A stretch of DNA of 7,149 nt from an uncultured Eubacteriales bacterium (GTDB lineage: Bacteria; Bacillota; Clostridia; Oscillospirales; CAG-272): positions 1 through 7,149 of the forward strand of contig CAKSEM010000070.1 in the NCBI GenBank assembly GCA_934446485.1, written 5' to 3'. The first letter of the stretch is position 1, and each line of letters opens with the position of its first letter. The notes beneath the pieces were generated by a model. The model was given only the letters and a program-made list of their open reading frames with translations. It was not told the DNA's origin and ran no database searches. This document shows, piece by piece, positions 1 to 6,058 of the stretch. Position numbers and translations under genes: made by a program.

Positions 1-1
1 A

Positions 2-802
2 ATACACGGAATACGGCTTCACCTCAACTCAATCGGGTGTCCCGAATGTCGTCCGGCTTACCGCAAGTGCCTAGTAGATTATCTTGATGCTCACCGCGAC
101 GAGCTGTGTGATACCTGTCGCGAACGACTCGCCTCTAACCCGCTTCGCGTACTCGACTGCAAGAATCCCGAATGCCGCAAGATCGCCGAAGCAGCGCCGA
201 AATCCATAGAACACCTGTGTCCCGAATGTCAGTCCCATATGGACTCACTCCGCGCACTGCTCGACGCAGCCGGAATCGAATATGAAATCGACACACATAT
301 CGTTCGCGGACTCGACTACTACACGCGCACAGTATTTGAGTTCATCTGCGACGGCATCGGTGCTCAGAGCACTGTGTGCGGCGGAGGCAGATACGACGGG
401 CTCATGGAGGAGCTCGGCGGTCCCTCTCAGCCGGGAATCGGGTTCGGAATGGGGATCACCCGTCTGCTCATGGCTATGGAGCAATGCGGTGCCCCGATAC
501 CCGAGCGCCGTCGCCCCGCGCTGTACATCGCGTCTCTCGGTGAACGTGCAGCCGTTGAGGCATGCCGTATAACCACCGAGCTGCGGCAGGCGGGAATCAT
601 CGCGGAATGTGATGTCATGGGGCGCAGCCTCAAGGCACAGATGAAATATGCCGATAAGCTCGGCGCGCACTTCACACTGATTCTCGGTGACTCGGAGATC
701 GACTCGGGTCTGGCAGTCATAAAGAACATGAGCGACAGTGCACAAACAGAAATTGAAATATCCGACACCGTCAAATTCATACGCGACAGTCTAAGCATAT
801 AA
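2..802 (+). CDS. hisS: Histidyl-tRNA synthetase, 3' part (5' end outside window)
   Basis: The class II synthetase that attaches histidine to tRNA-His in the cytoplasm. The frame is open from the window edge, giving 266 visible residues; the N-terminal part with motifs 1 and 2 is missing. The fragment opens with the cysteine-rich insertion seen in many Firmicute HisRS: cysteine pairs at fragment residues 13/16, 36/39, 53/58 and 73/76, arranged CPEC, CDTC, CKNPEC and CPEC, plausibly metal-binding. Next come the histidine-specific HisA motif RGLDYYTRTVFEF (positions 305-343), the glycine-rich VCGGGRYDGL, and class II motif 3 GIGFGMGITRLLMAME. The C-terminal anticodon-binding domain starts near PALYIASLGE and includes DVMGRSLKAQMKYADKLGA. 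The stop is TAA at 800-802. It lies 29 bp before aspS, a pairing common in Firmicutes, so co-transcription is likely. The methionine at 239 is internal, because the conserved cysteine segment upstream is in frame with it. Confidence 0.97.
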   Translation: MHGIRLHLNSIGCPECRPAYRKCLVDYLDAHRDELCDTCRERLASNPLRVLDCKNPECRKIAEAAPKSIEHLCPECQSHMDSLRALLDAAGIEYEIDTHIVRGLDYYTRTVFEFICDGIGAQSTVCGGGRYDGLMEELGGPSQPGIGFGMGITRLLMAMEQCGAPIPERRRPALYIASLGERAAVEACRITTELRQAGIIAECDVMGRSLKAQMKYADKLGAHFTLILGDSEIDSGLAVIKNMSDSAQTEIEISDTVKFIRDSLSI

Positions 803-831
803 ACCACATAAGAGAAAGGATATCGTTATAA

Positions 832-2640
832 ATGGAATCTTTTGAAAAATGCGATAAACGCACTCACTACTGCGGAGTTCTCACCTCCGAAGATATCGGT
901 AAGAAGGTTACGGTTCTCGGTTGGTGTCAAAGGCAGCGTGACCTCGGCAGCCTCATATTCATCGATCTGCGCGACCGCACAGGCATCGTTCAGCTCGCGT
1001 TCGACTCGGAGTGCGACCGTGAAATATTCGACCTTGCCTTCGGTGTTCGCGCAGAGTACGTGCTTTCCGCATCCGGAACCGTGCGCTCACGCGGAGAAGG
1101 CGCAATCAACCCGAATATGCCTACAGGTGAGATCGAAGTTCACGTGGAGCGTTTCAAGGTGCTCTCAGTCGCAAAGACACCTCCGTTTGCAATAGTCGAG
1201 AACAGCGACGTAAAGCCGGAGCTGCGTCTCGCTCACCGCTACCTTGACCTGAGACGTCCGGACCTCCAGCAGAACATCATAAACCGCTCGCGCATCGTCA
1301 AGATCGCACGTGACTACTTTGCGGAAAACGGATTCATCGATATCGAGACCCCGTGTCTCATACGTCCGACCCCTGAAGGTGCACGCGACTACCTTGTGCC
1401 GAGCCGTGTACATCCCGGAAAGTTCTATGCACTTCCCCAATCGCCTCAGCTCTACAAACAGATGCTCATGTACTCCGGCTTCGACCGCTATTTCCAGATA
1501 GCGCGCTGCTTCAGAGACGAGGATCTGCGTGCCGACCGCCAGCCGGAATTCACCCAGATAGACCTTGAAATGTCGTTTGTAGACGAGGACGACATAATTG
1601 CAATCAACGAAGGATTCATAAAGCGACTCTTTGATGAATTCATGCACATCCCTGTGGAGATACCGTTCCGCCGCATAAAGTATGCCGATGCAATGAGACG
1701 CTTCGGCTCGGACAAGCCGGACACACGATTCGGCATGGAACTGTGCGATATCTCGGATGTCGTCCGCAGTTGCGGCTTCGGTGTATTTACCGGTGCGGTT
1801 GAAAACGGAGGCTCGGTCCGCGGAATTACGGTGCCCGGCGGCGCATCTATGTCGCGCAAGGAGATCGACGCACTGACGGAGTTTGTGCGCGGGTACGGTG
1901 CGCGGGGGCTTGCATGGTACAAGAACGCCCCCGGTCAGGTCTCGTCATCATTTGCAAAATTCCTCACAGAAGATGAAATAGATGCCGTCCTTACGGCAAT
2001 GGACGTCAAAGAAGGAGACCTTGCGCTGATAGTCGCAGACCGTGACCGCACGGTATTCGCTTCCCTCGGCGCACTCCGTGTACACGTTGCGCGCCGACTC
2101 AACATGATCGATCGCAATCGTTTTGATTTCCTGTGGGTAACAGAGTTCCCGCTTCTCGAATACAACGACGATGACGGACGATACTATGCGATGCACCATC
2201 CGTTCACAATGCCGTTTGAAGAGGATATGCCGCTTCTTGATTCCGATCCCGGTGCCGTGCGTGCAAGAGCATACGATATAGTCCTCAATGGCACAGAGCT
2301 CGGAGGAGGATCAATACGTATTCACCGTACCGATATTCAGGAGAAGATGTTTGCCGCTCTCGGCATAGATGAACGCGAGGCGGACGAGAAATTCGGCTTC
2401 CTGCTTGAGGCATTCAAGTACGGCGTTCCGCCGCACGGCGGCCTCGCCTTCGGTCTCGATCGACTCGTTGCACTTCTGCTCGGATACGATGATATCCGCG
2501 ATGTTATCGCATTCCCGAAAGTCCAGAATGCATCCGAGCCGCTCTCAAAGTGCCCGTCGCATGCCGATCCCAAGACACTTGATGAGCTCTCGATCAGCAT
2601 TACCCGCGATGAGGGAGACATCGAGGTCGATGCCGAATAA
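832..2640 (+). CDS. aspS: Aspartyl-tRNA synthetase, bacterial type
   Basis: Class II synthetase charging tRNA-Asp, 602 aa, close to the usual bacterial length of about 590. The domains are in the normal order. The N-terminal OB-fold anticodon-binding domain spans about residues 10-115, with GWCQRQRDLGSLIFIDLRDR. The catalytic core contains ATP-binding motif 2 FRDEDLRADRQPEFTQIDLE (227-246). A GAD insertion, specific to bacterial AspRS, lies at about 290-420. Motif 3 is GLAFGLDRL (537-545), followed by the terminal FPKVQNASEP segment. The start has an AGAAAGGA SD at 813-820, 11 nt upstream, and adds about eight residues before the conserved THYCG. At two anticodon-domain positions linked to Asp/Asn tRNA discrimination it has L38 (discriminating-like) and G90 (non-discriminating-like), so its specificity cannot be called. 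It follows hisS by 29 bp and carries no visible defect. Confidence 0.98.
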   Translation: MESFEKCDKRTHYCGVLTSEDIGKKVTVLGWCQRQRDLGSLIFIDLRDRTGIVQLAFDSECDREIFDLAFGVRAEYVLSASGTVRSRGEGAINPNMPTGEIEVHVERFKVLSVAKTPPFAIVENSDVKPELRLAHRYLDLRRPDLQQNIINRSRIVKIARDYFAENGFIDIETPCLIRPTPEGARDYLVPSRVHPGKFYALPQSPQLYKQMLMYSGFDRYFQIARCFRDEDLRADRQPEFTQIDLEMSFVDEDDIIAINEGFIKRLFDEFMHIPVEIPFRRIKYADAMRRFGSDKPDTRFGMELCDISDVVRSCGFGVFTGAVENGGSVRGITVPGGASMSRKEIDALTEFVRGYGARGLAWYKNAPGQVSSSFAKFLTEDEIDAVLTAMDVKEGDLALIVADRDRTVFASLGALRVHVARRLNMIDRNRFDFLWVTEFPLLEYNDDDGRYYAMHHPFTMPFEEDMPLLDSDPGAVRARAYDIVLNGTELGGGSIRIHRTDIQEKMFAALGIDEREADEKFGFLLEAFKYGVPPHGGLAFGLDRLVALLLGYDDIRDVIAFPKVQNASEPLSKCPSHADPKTLDELSISITRDEGDIEVDAE

Positions 2641-2666
2641 CAGCAGGCATCACAAGCAAATTTTAC

Positions 2667-2697
2667 TTGATTCGAAGTTGAATTGCGGCAGTATACT
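2667..2697 (+). promoter_or_regulatory. Candidate sigma-A promoter for the oxidoreductase gene
   Basis: TTGATT at 2667-2672 and TATACT at 2692-2697 are each close to the -35 and -10 consensus. The 19-bp spacer is longer than the preferred 17. The local sequence is AT-richer than the flanking genes and sits in the 117-bp gap after aspS. Transcription would begin near 2704 and give a leader of about 54 nt before the ATG at 2758. No aspS terminator hairpin is visible in this gap, so readthrough from aspS is also possible. Confidence 0.45.
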
Positions 2698-2745
2698 ATA
2701 TTTTCATGCGGCTACTGTCGCTATCAATCAAATATACATCTTAAA

Positions 2746-2751
2746 AAGGAG
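2746..2751 (+). promoter_or_regulatory. Ribosome binding site that fixes the oxidoreductase start
   Basis: AAGGAG lies 6 nt upstream of the ATG at 2758. It selects this start over the in-frame TTG at 2683, which has no SD. Confidence 0.85.
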
Positions 2752-2757
2752 TATTAC

Positions 2758-3825
2758 ATGAAACACAGAATAGGCTTTATCGGTTACGGCGGCATGGGTG
2801 GAGGATACCACTGGGAAGTCGCTCACGACCGACACGATGTATGCGAGGATCTCGCGCCGGCAGCGGTATACGATGTGCGCGAGTCTCAGCGCGAGCTTGC
2901 GCGTGAGCGCGGAATGCGTGCTTATGACAACCTCGATGATTTTCTCGATGATGATGAGATCGACATAGTCGTCGTTGCCTGTGCAAATAACTTTCACTGC
3001 GAGATGACATGCCGCGCTCTCGAATCGGGTCGGCACGTCATTTGTGAAAAGCCGGCAGCCATGTCAGTTGAAGAATTTGACCGCATGGTTGAAACGTCAA
3101 AGAAGACGGGCAAAAAGCTCTTCATACACCAGAATCGCAGATTTGACCGCGACTTTCTTATAGTCAAGCATGCTGTGGAAACCGGTCGGCTCGGCAAGCT
3201 CTACAATATCGAGAGCAACTTCTGCGGCGGAACTCTGTTCGGTTGGAGAGCGTTCCGCGATCATGCAGGTGGAATACTTTACGACTGGGGCGTTCATCTC
3301 ATCGACCAGATAGTTTACCTTATGAACGAACCCGTATCGAGCGTCTATGCAGACCTTCGCAACGAAAAGAACCCTGAGGTAGACGATCGTACAACGGTAG
3401 AGATAACCTTCGAGAGCGGAGTCAAGGCACGCGTAGTCGTATGCGGAACCTTCCTTGCTCCCCTTCCGCGCTTTGCAGTATACGGCAGCAAGGGAGTTTT
3501 GTGGATAGACCAGCTCTATGCCGAGCACGGCACCCTCAGATATGCCACTGAATCAAAGTGGGTTAAGCTGCCCGCCGACGCATACGGACCGAACGGAGCG
3601 TACGTGCGCGAGCAGGAACGTCTTGAGGAAGCACTGACCCGCGTTCAGTATCCCGACGACGGCACCGAATATGTTCAGGACTGGACCGAACTTTACAAGA
3701 ATATGATCGCCGCGATCGAAGGACGCGAAGATATGCTCGTCCGTCATGAGCAGGTAAGAGACGTGCTGCGCATAATCGACGCAGCATTCAAGTCTTCCGA
3801 AACCGGAGAAATAGTACGTTTCTGA
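2758..3825 (+). CDS. Gfo/Idh/MocA-family NAD(P)-dependent oxidoreductase, substrate unknown
   Basis: A 355-aa cytosolic dehydrogenase-like protein of normal family length. The N-terminal Rossmann fold opens with the dinucleotide-binding GFIGYGGMGGG (residues 6-16). The family signature CEKPAAMS follows, with the likely catalytic K98. The C-terminal substrate domain carries GGILYDWGVHLID (171-183), where D176, H180 and D183 match the conserved D-x-G-x-H-x-x-D pattern. The family oxidises or reduces sugars, inositols and related polyols with NAD(P); the substrate cannot be told from sequence here, and no sugar-transport or catabolic gene lies beside it. The start is the ATG at 2758, because AAGGAG sits at 2746-2751 with a 6-nt gap and the Rossmann strand begins directly after it. 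An in-frame TTG at 2683 would lie inside the putative -10 region. It has its own apparent promoter and a hairpin after the stop, so it is probably monocistronic. Confidence 0.93.
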   Translation: MKHRIGFIGYGGMGGGYHWEVAHDRHDVCEDLAPAAVYDVRESQRELARERGMRAYDNLDDFLDDDEIDIVVVACANNFHCEMTCRALESGRHVICEKPAAMSVEEFDRMVETSKKTGKKLFIHQNRRFDRDFLIVKHAVETGRLGKLYNIESNFCGGTLFGWRAFRDHAGGILYDWGVHLIDQIVYLMNEPVSSVYADLRNEKNPEVDDRTTVEITFESGVKARVVVCGTFLAPLPRFAVYGSKGVLWIDQLYAEHGTLRYATESKWVKLPADAYGPNGAYVREQERLEEALTRVQYPDDGTEYVQDWTELYKNMIAAIEGREDMLVRHEQVRDVLRIIDAAFKSSETGEIVRF

Positions 3826-3836
3826 ATATTACGGAA

Positions 3837-3865
3837 AGTGCCGTCGCGAACATCGCGGCGGCACT
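3837..3865 (+). terminator. Hairpin resembling a Rho-independent terminator after the oxidoreductase gene
   Basis: AGTGCCGTCGCG at 3837-3848 pairs with CGCGGCGGCACT at 3854-3865. This is a 12-bp GC-rich stem with a single G-U wobble and an AACAT loop, starting 11 nt after the oxidoreductase stop. The tail GTAAACTTTTGC has only a short, interrupted U run, so termination may be partial. That would let some transcription reach the next gene pair, for which I see no separate promoter. Confidence 0.6.
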
Positions 3866-3880
3866 GTAAACTTTTGCAGC

Positions 3881-4345
3881 ATGAATATAGATAATGATTA
3901 CCGCATAAAACTTGTGGAGAATATAGAACGACGGGCCATCATAGAGGCTGCCCGACAGGAAGCGGGACGTTACACAGCAGCGGCAGGCAGCTACTGTGCC
4001 GCAAGGTGCGCATCTCTCGGAGGCGAAACGCTGCTCTGCGCGGCAATTGCCAGAAACGGAAAAGTTTCGGATGAGCGCCTTATACCATCACTGCTGCTTG
4101 AAAAATCCCCCTCACGAATAGCCGATGCGGCACTGAACATCGCTGCCGATTGCGCAGTTTCCGCCCTGATCATGGCAATGCGCCGTGATGCACTGCCGAA
4201 CCTTGATGCTGACTTCCGCTATTATGCTTCTGCCGTGATATGCATATCCGATAAACTCCAAGCCTGCGGTGTAACACTGAAGGGCTTTTATCTGACAGAC
4301 GGAACGGTATACGAAAACATTCTCCCGAAAATCGGAGACGACTGA
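3881..4345 (+). CDS. Conserved-looking hypothetical protein, 154 aa
   Basis: I do not recognise this protein. It is predicted to be soluble and mostly helical, alanine- and charge-rich, with six cysteines (residues 39, 43, 53, 91, 121, 129), no signal peptide and no clear membrane segment. The cysteines do not form an evident CxxC metal site; C39 and C43 are spaced CAARC. Codon choice resembles the neighbours, and the frame ends in TGATG, overlapping the next ATG by one base. Both points support a real, co-translated gene. The weak point is its start: the ATG at 3881 has no recognisable SD and lies 15 nt after the terminator-like hairpin. The in-frame GTG at 3914 has no SD either. The pairing suggests a function linked to the VanZ-like protein, but nothing shows what it is. 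Confidence 0.72.
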   Translation: MNIDNDYRIKLVENIERRAIIEAARQEAGRYTAAAGSYCAARCASLGGETLLCAAIARNGKVSDERLIPSLLLEKSPSRIADAALNIAADCAVSALIMAMRRDALPNLDADFRYYASAVICISDKLQACGVTLKGFYLTDGTVYENILPKIGDD

Positions 4346-4806
4346 TGAAAAAAACACGTAAAATTGTGACGGCTACGGTCTTAGCACTGTATATTTTTCT
4401 TTTAATACACGTACTCTTCTTCCGTTACGGAAGGAGTGCAGCTGCCGGTATCGACGGCCTGTCCTACAGATTGAAATACGCCGCAAATTTCGTGCCGTTC
4501 AAAACGATACGGTCGTATGCCGCCGCTATGCACCGAATACCGCGAGTCGCCGTGCTGAATGTCATTGGCAATCTTGCGCTCTTTGCACCGATGGGCATCC
4601 TTCTTCCGGCGGCAGTACCTGCAATGCGTCGTCCGATGCGAACTCTGCTATTCATATTCGTACTGATAGTCGCCGTAGAATGTGTACAGCTTCTGCTCGG
4701 TCTCGGCAGCTTTGACGTTGATGATATTATACTGAATTTCACCGGGTGCGCCGTCTGCTGCGCTATATATTTTTCGGTTACTTCACGAAAAAACGACAAA
4801 GCGTAA
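4345..4806 (+). CDS. VanZ-like family membrane protein
   Basis: A 153-aa integral membrane protein with about four hydrophobic segments, at residues 7-26, 68-92, 100-120 and 127-146. VanZ-family hallmarks are in order: NFVPFKTI (48-55), the NVIGNLALFAPMGILLP segment (72-88), VECVQLLLGLGSFDVDDIILN (111-131, with E112, Q115, D124, D126, D127, N131) and a following glycine. The reference member, VanZ of vancomycin-resistance clusters, confers low-level teicoplanin resistance, but most homologues like this lie outside such clusters and have unknown roles at the cell envelope. No vanHAX-type gene is nearby, so a resistance role should not be assumed. GGAG at 4334-4337, inside the previous gene, is 7 nt from the ATG. 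With the TGATG overlap this indicates translational coupling. The gene converges on the regulator gene, 47 bp away. Confidence 0.9.
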   Translation: MKKTRKIVTATVLALYIFLLIHVLFFRYGRSAAAGIDGLSYRLKYAANFVPFKTIRSYAAAMHRIPRVAVLNVIGNLALFAPMGILLPAAVPAMRRPMRTLLFIFVLIVAVECVQLLLGLGSFDVDDIILNFTGCAVCCAIYFSVTSRKNDKA

Positions 4807-4818
4807 AATGTCCCGATC

Positions 4819-4841
4819 GCACTGCAGTGCTTCCTCGGAAG
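4819..4841. repeat. Short palindromes between convergent genes
   Basis: The 47-bp gap between the convergent vanZ-like and regulator genes holds a perfect 12-bp palindrome, GCACTGCAGTGC (4819-4830). Overlapping its last base is CTTC-CTCG-GAAG (4830-4841). Either could form a small hairpin in transcripts from both strands, but neither is followed by a T tract on its strand, so a terminator role is only possible. Confidence 0.3.
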
Positions 4842-4853
4842 TAACACAATAAA

Positions 4854-5936
4854 TCAGCGCAGCCTGTCGCGGCGCCGGCGTCTTATCCTGTTGATATGGC
4901 GCTCAAATTCCCCGCTGTCGATCAACTCGGTCAGGACGAGCTGCTCGTATACCGGAACCGTGCACGAGTAAAATCCGAGCCGCTCCCCGAACATTGCGGC
5001 TAAATCAGAGGGCAAAACCATATATCCAACACGAATTGACGGAGATATCGTCCGCGAGAACGTGTTCATGTATATAACTCGTTCACCGCGTCCGAGTGAA
5101 AAGAGGGTGTCCTCTCGTTTTGTGAGCGGAGAGAATTCCGAATCAAAATCATCCTCGATCACATATCCGCTGCGTTCACGTGACCATCTCACATACTCTC
5201 GCCTCTTCGATGCGCTCGCCGTAACTCCGCTCGGGTAGCTGTTGAAAGGCGTGACGTGCAGTACACCTGCTTTGCTGCTCCGCAGTTCGTCGCTTGCAAT
5301 ACCGTCGGACTCCAGCCTCAGACGCTCACACATGATCCCGTTTGCGCGGTAAACGCGCTCTATCTTTGCGTATGACGGATCTTCAAGCGCAAAGACACCG
5401 GCGTCTCGCAACAGCTGTGCCGTTAAACTATAGAGATATTCCGAGCCTGAGCCTATTATGATCTGTGAGGGATCTGCTTCGATCGATCTGCTGCGCCGCA
5501 GGTATTCGGATATTGCCCCTCTCAGTTCATCAAGCCCGCTCCTCGGGGATACCGCAAGTATCCTCTCCCCGTATTCGGTGAGTACCCGTCGCATTACCCT
5601 CGACAGTGCGGAAAACGGAAACTCATCTCTGTTTTGCTCAGGCACGGCACTTACAGATGCACGGCGCGGCGGATGCTCGGGCGTTAATAGATCCGATTCT
5701 CTGTAGATCACGTAATACCCGCTCCGTTCACGCCCCTCTGCATATCCTTCGTCACATAGTATGTCATATGCGTGCGCAACCGGGATGACACTAACCCCGG
5801 TTTCAAGTGCCACCTGACGTTTGGACGGCAGCTTTGCACCATATCGATATACACCGCTTGTGATGTCCTTTCTGAGGGCCGTATACAGCTGCATATATAC
5901 GCTCTCGCCCGACTCTTTATCGATTATGTATCCCAT
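4854..5936 (-). CDS. MocR/GabR-type transcriptional regulator (GntR winged helix plus aminotransferase-like domain), lacking the PLP lysine
   Basis: A 360-aa DNA-binding regulator. Residues 10-80 form the GntR-type winged helix (YMQLYTALRKDITSG, LPSKRQVALETGVSVIPVAHAYDIL, ERSGYYVIYRE). A linker of about 30 residues leads to a fold-type-I aminotransferase-like domain: GSGSEYLY (162-169), ALEDPSY, VTPFNSYPSGV, VIEDDFDSEF (259-268) and NTFSRTISPSIRVGY (291-305). In GabR and PdxR a lysine in TFSK binds PLP. Here it is R295 (codon CGG at 5054-5052), while R302 keeps its place seven residues on. The protein ends after FERHINRIRRRRRDRLR, about 100 residues short of a full MocR, so the GabR R430 counterpart is absent. 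I recall shorter clostridial relatives ending near here, so the length may be a subgroup trait. No SD lies next to the ATG, and an in-frame TAA just upstream fixes the start. The gene diverges from an ECF S component, its likely target. Confidence 0.92.
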   Translation of the reverse strand: MGYIIDKESGESVYMQLYTALRKDITSGVYRYGAKLPSKRQVALETGVSVIPVAHAYDILCDEGYAEGRERSGYYVIYRESDLLTPEHPPRRASVSAVPEQNRDEFPFSALSRVMRRVLTEYGERILAVSPRSGLDELRGAISEYLRRSRSIEADPSQIIIGSGSEYLYSLTAQLLRDAGVFALEDPSYAKIERVYRANGIMCERLRLESDGIASDELRSSKAGVLHVTPFNSYPSGVTASASKRREYVRWSRERSGYVIEDDFDSEFSPLTKREDTLFSLGRGERVIYMNTFSRTISPSIRVGYMVLPSDLAAMFGERLGFYSCTVPVYEQLVLTELIDSGEFERHINRIRRRRRDRLR

Positions 5937-5996
5937 ATCTGGTTATATAAAATATCTCCAATCTGATTATTTTAATGTTATCAGATACATTGTATC
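5937..5996. promoter_or_regulatory. Candidate regulator operators in the divergent control region
   Basis: ATCTGGTTAT (5937-5946) and ATCTGATTAT (5961-5970) are near-identical direct repeats with starts 24 bp apart. A third copy of the core lies inverted as ATCAGAT (5980-5986), making a 7-bp inverted repeat with 5961-5967. GATAC-ATT-GTATC (5984-5996) is a separate perfect palindrome. MocR regulators such as PdxR and GabR are known to bind paired direct repeats near divergent promoters, which fits. That these are the actual sites is inference. Confidence 0.5.
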
Positions 5997-6006
5997 ATAA
6001 TGTCAA
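5977..6006 (-). promoter_or_regulatory. Candidate promoter of the MocR-type regulator
   Basis: On the minus strand a consensus TTGACA (6006-6001) is followed after 18 bp by GATAAC (5982-5977), a 4/6 match to the -10 consensus. The spacer contains the GATAC/GTATC palindrome, and the -10 overlaps the inverted ATCAGAT copy, so bound regulator would block its own transcription. Autorepression is inferred. The plus-strand promoter of the S component is less clear; CATAAT at 5996-6001 is a possible -10 without a good -35. Confidence 0.45.
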
Positions 6007-6030
6007 GCCGATGTAAAGCCTTACATCGGC
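6007..6030 (+). promoter_or_regulatory. Perfect 10-bp inverted repeat in the S-component leader
   Basis: GCCGATGTAA (6007-6016) and TTACATCGGC (6021-6030) are perfect reverse complements around a 4-nt AGCC spacer, ending 28 nt before the ATG at 6059. There is no following U tract, so it is not a standard terminator. It could be an RNA leader hairpin or a DNA operator, and it directly abuts the TTGACA of the divergent regulator promoter. Confidence 0.55.
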
Positions 6031-6041
6031 AAACTAAAGAA

Positions 6042-6050
6042 CGGAAGTGA
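6042..6050 (+). promoter_or_regulatory. Ribosome binding site deciding the S-component start
   Basis: CGGAAGTGA resembles the GGAGGTGA consensus and lies 8 nt before the ATG at 6059. It favours that start over the in-frame GTG at 6047, which is inside the SD itself. Confidence 0.7.
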
Positions 6051-6058
6051 CAGGCATT

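Noticed and set aside
245..745. Long antisense open frame opposite hisS, and similar ones opposite aspS (1165-1647, 1488-1922) and the oxidoreductase (3097-3528)
   Set aside because: Each lies wholly or mainly opposite a conserved gene, shows no recognisable domain and has cysteine-, serine- or arginine-rich composition typical of reverse-frame translation in GC-rich genes.
2683..2757. Longer oxidoreductase starting at an in-frame TTG at 2683
   Set aside because: It has no SD, overlaps the putative -10 TATACT, and adds 25 residues before the Rossmann strand where family members begin; the ATG at 2758 has AAGGAG 6 nt upstream.
2369..2761. Plus-strand 130-aa open frame across the aspS end and the next promoter
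   Set aside because: It overlaps the conserved AspRS motif 3 region in another frame and has no SD or domain similarity.
4345..4806. VanZ-like gene as a glycopeptide-resistance determinant
   Set aside because: No vanHAX, vanRS or vanY-like gene is present; most VanZ-family proteins occur outside resistance clusters.
4801..4860. Sequencing frameshift explaining the short MocR-type protein
   Set aside because: The alternative minus-strand frames beyond the stop show no MocR C-terminal motif and soon run into the opposite strand of the vanZ-like gene.
5772..5966. 64-aa plus-strand open frame across the regulator start
   Set aside because: It is opposite the conserved winged-helix coding sequence and runs into the control region; it has no SD or domain.
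6047..6058. GTG at 6047 as the S-component start
   Set aside because: The GTG is part of the SD-like GGAAGTGA; the ATG at 6059 has correct spacing.
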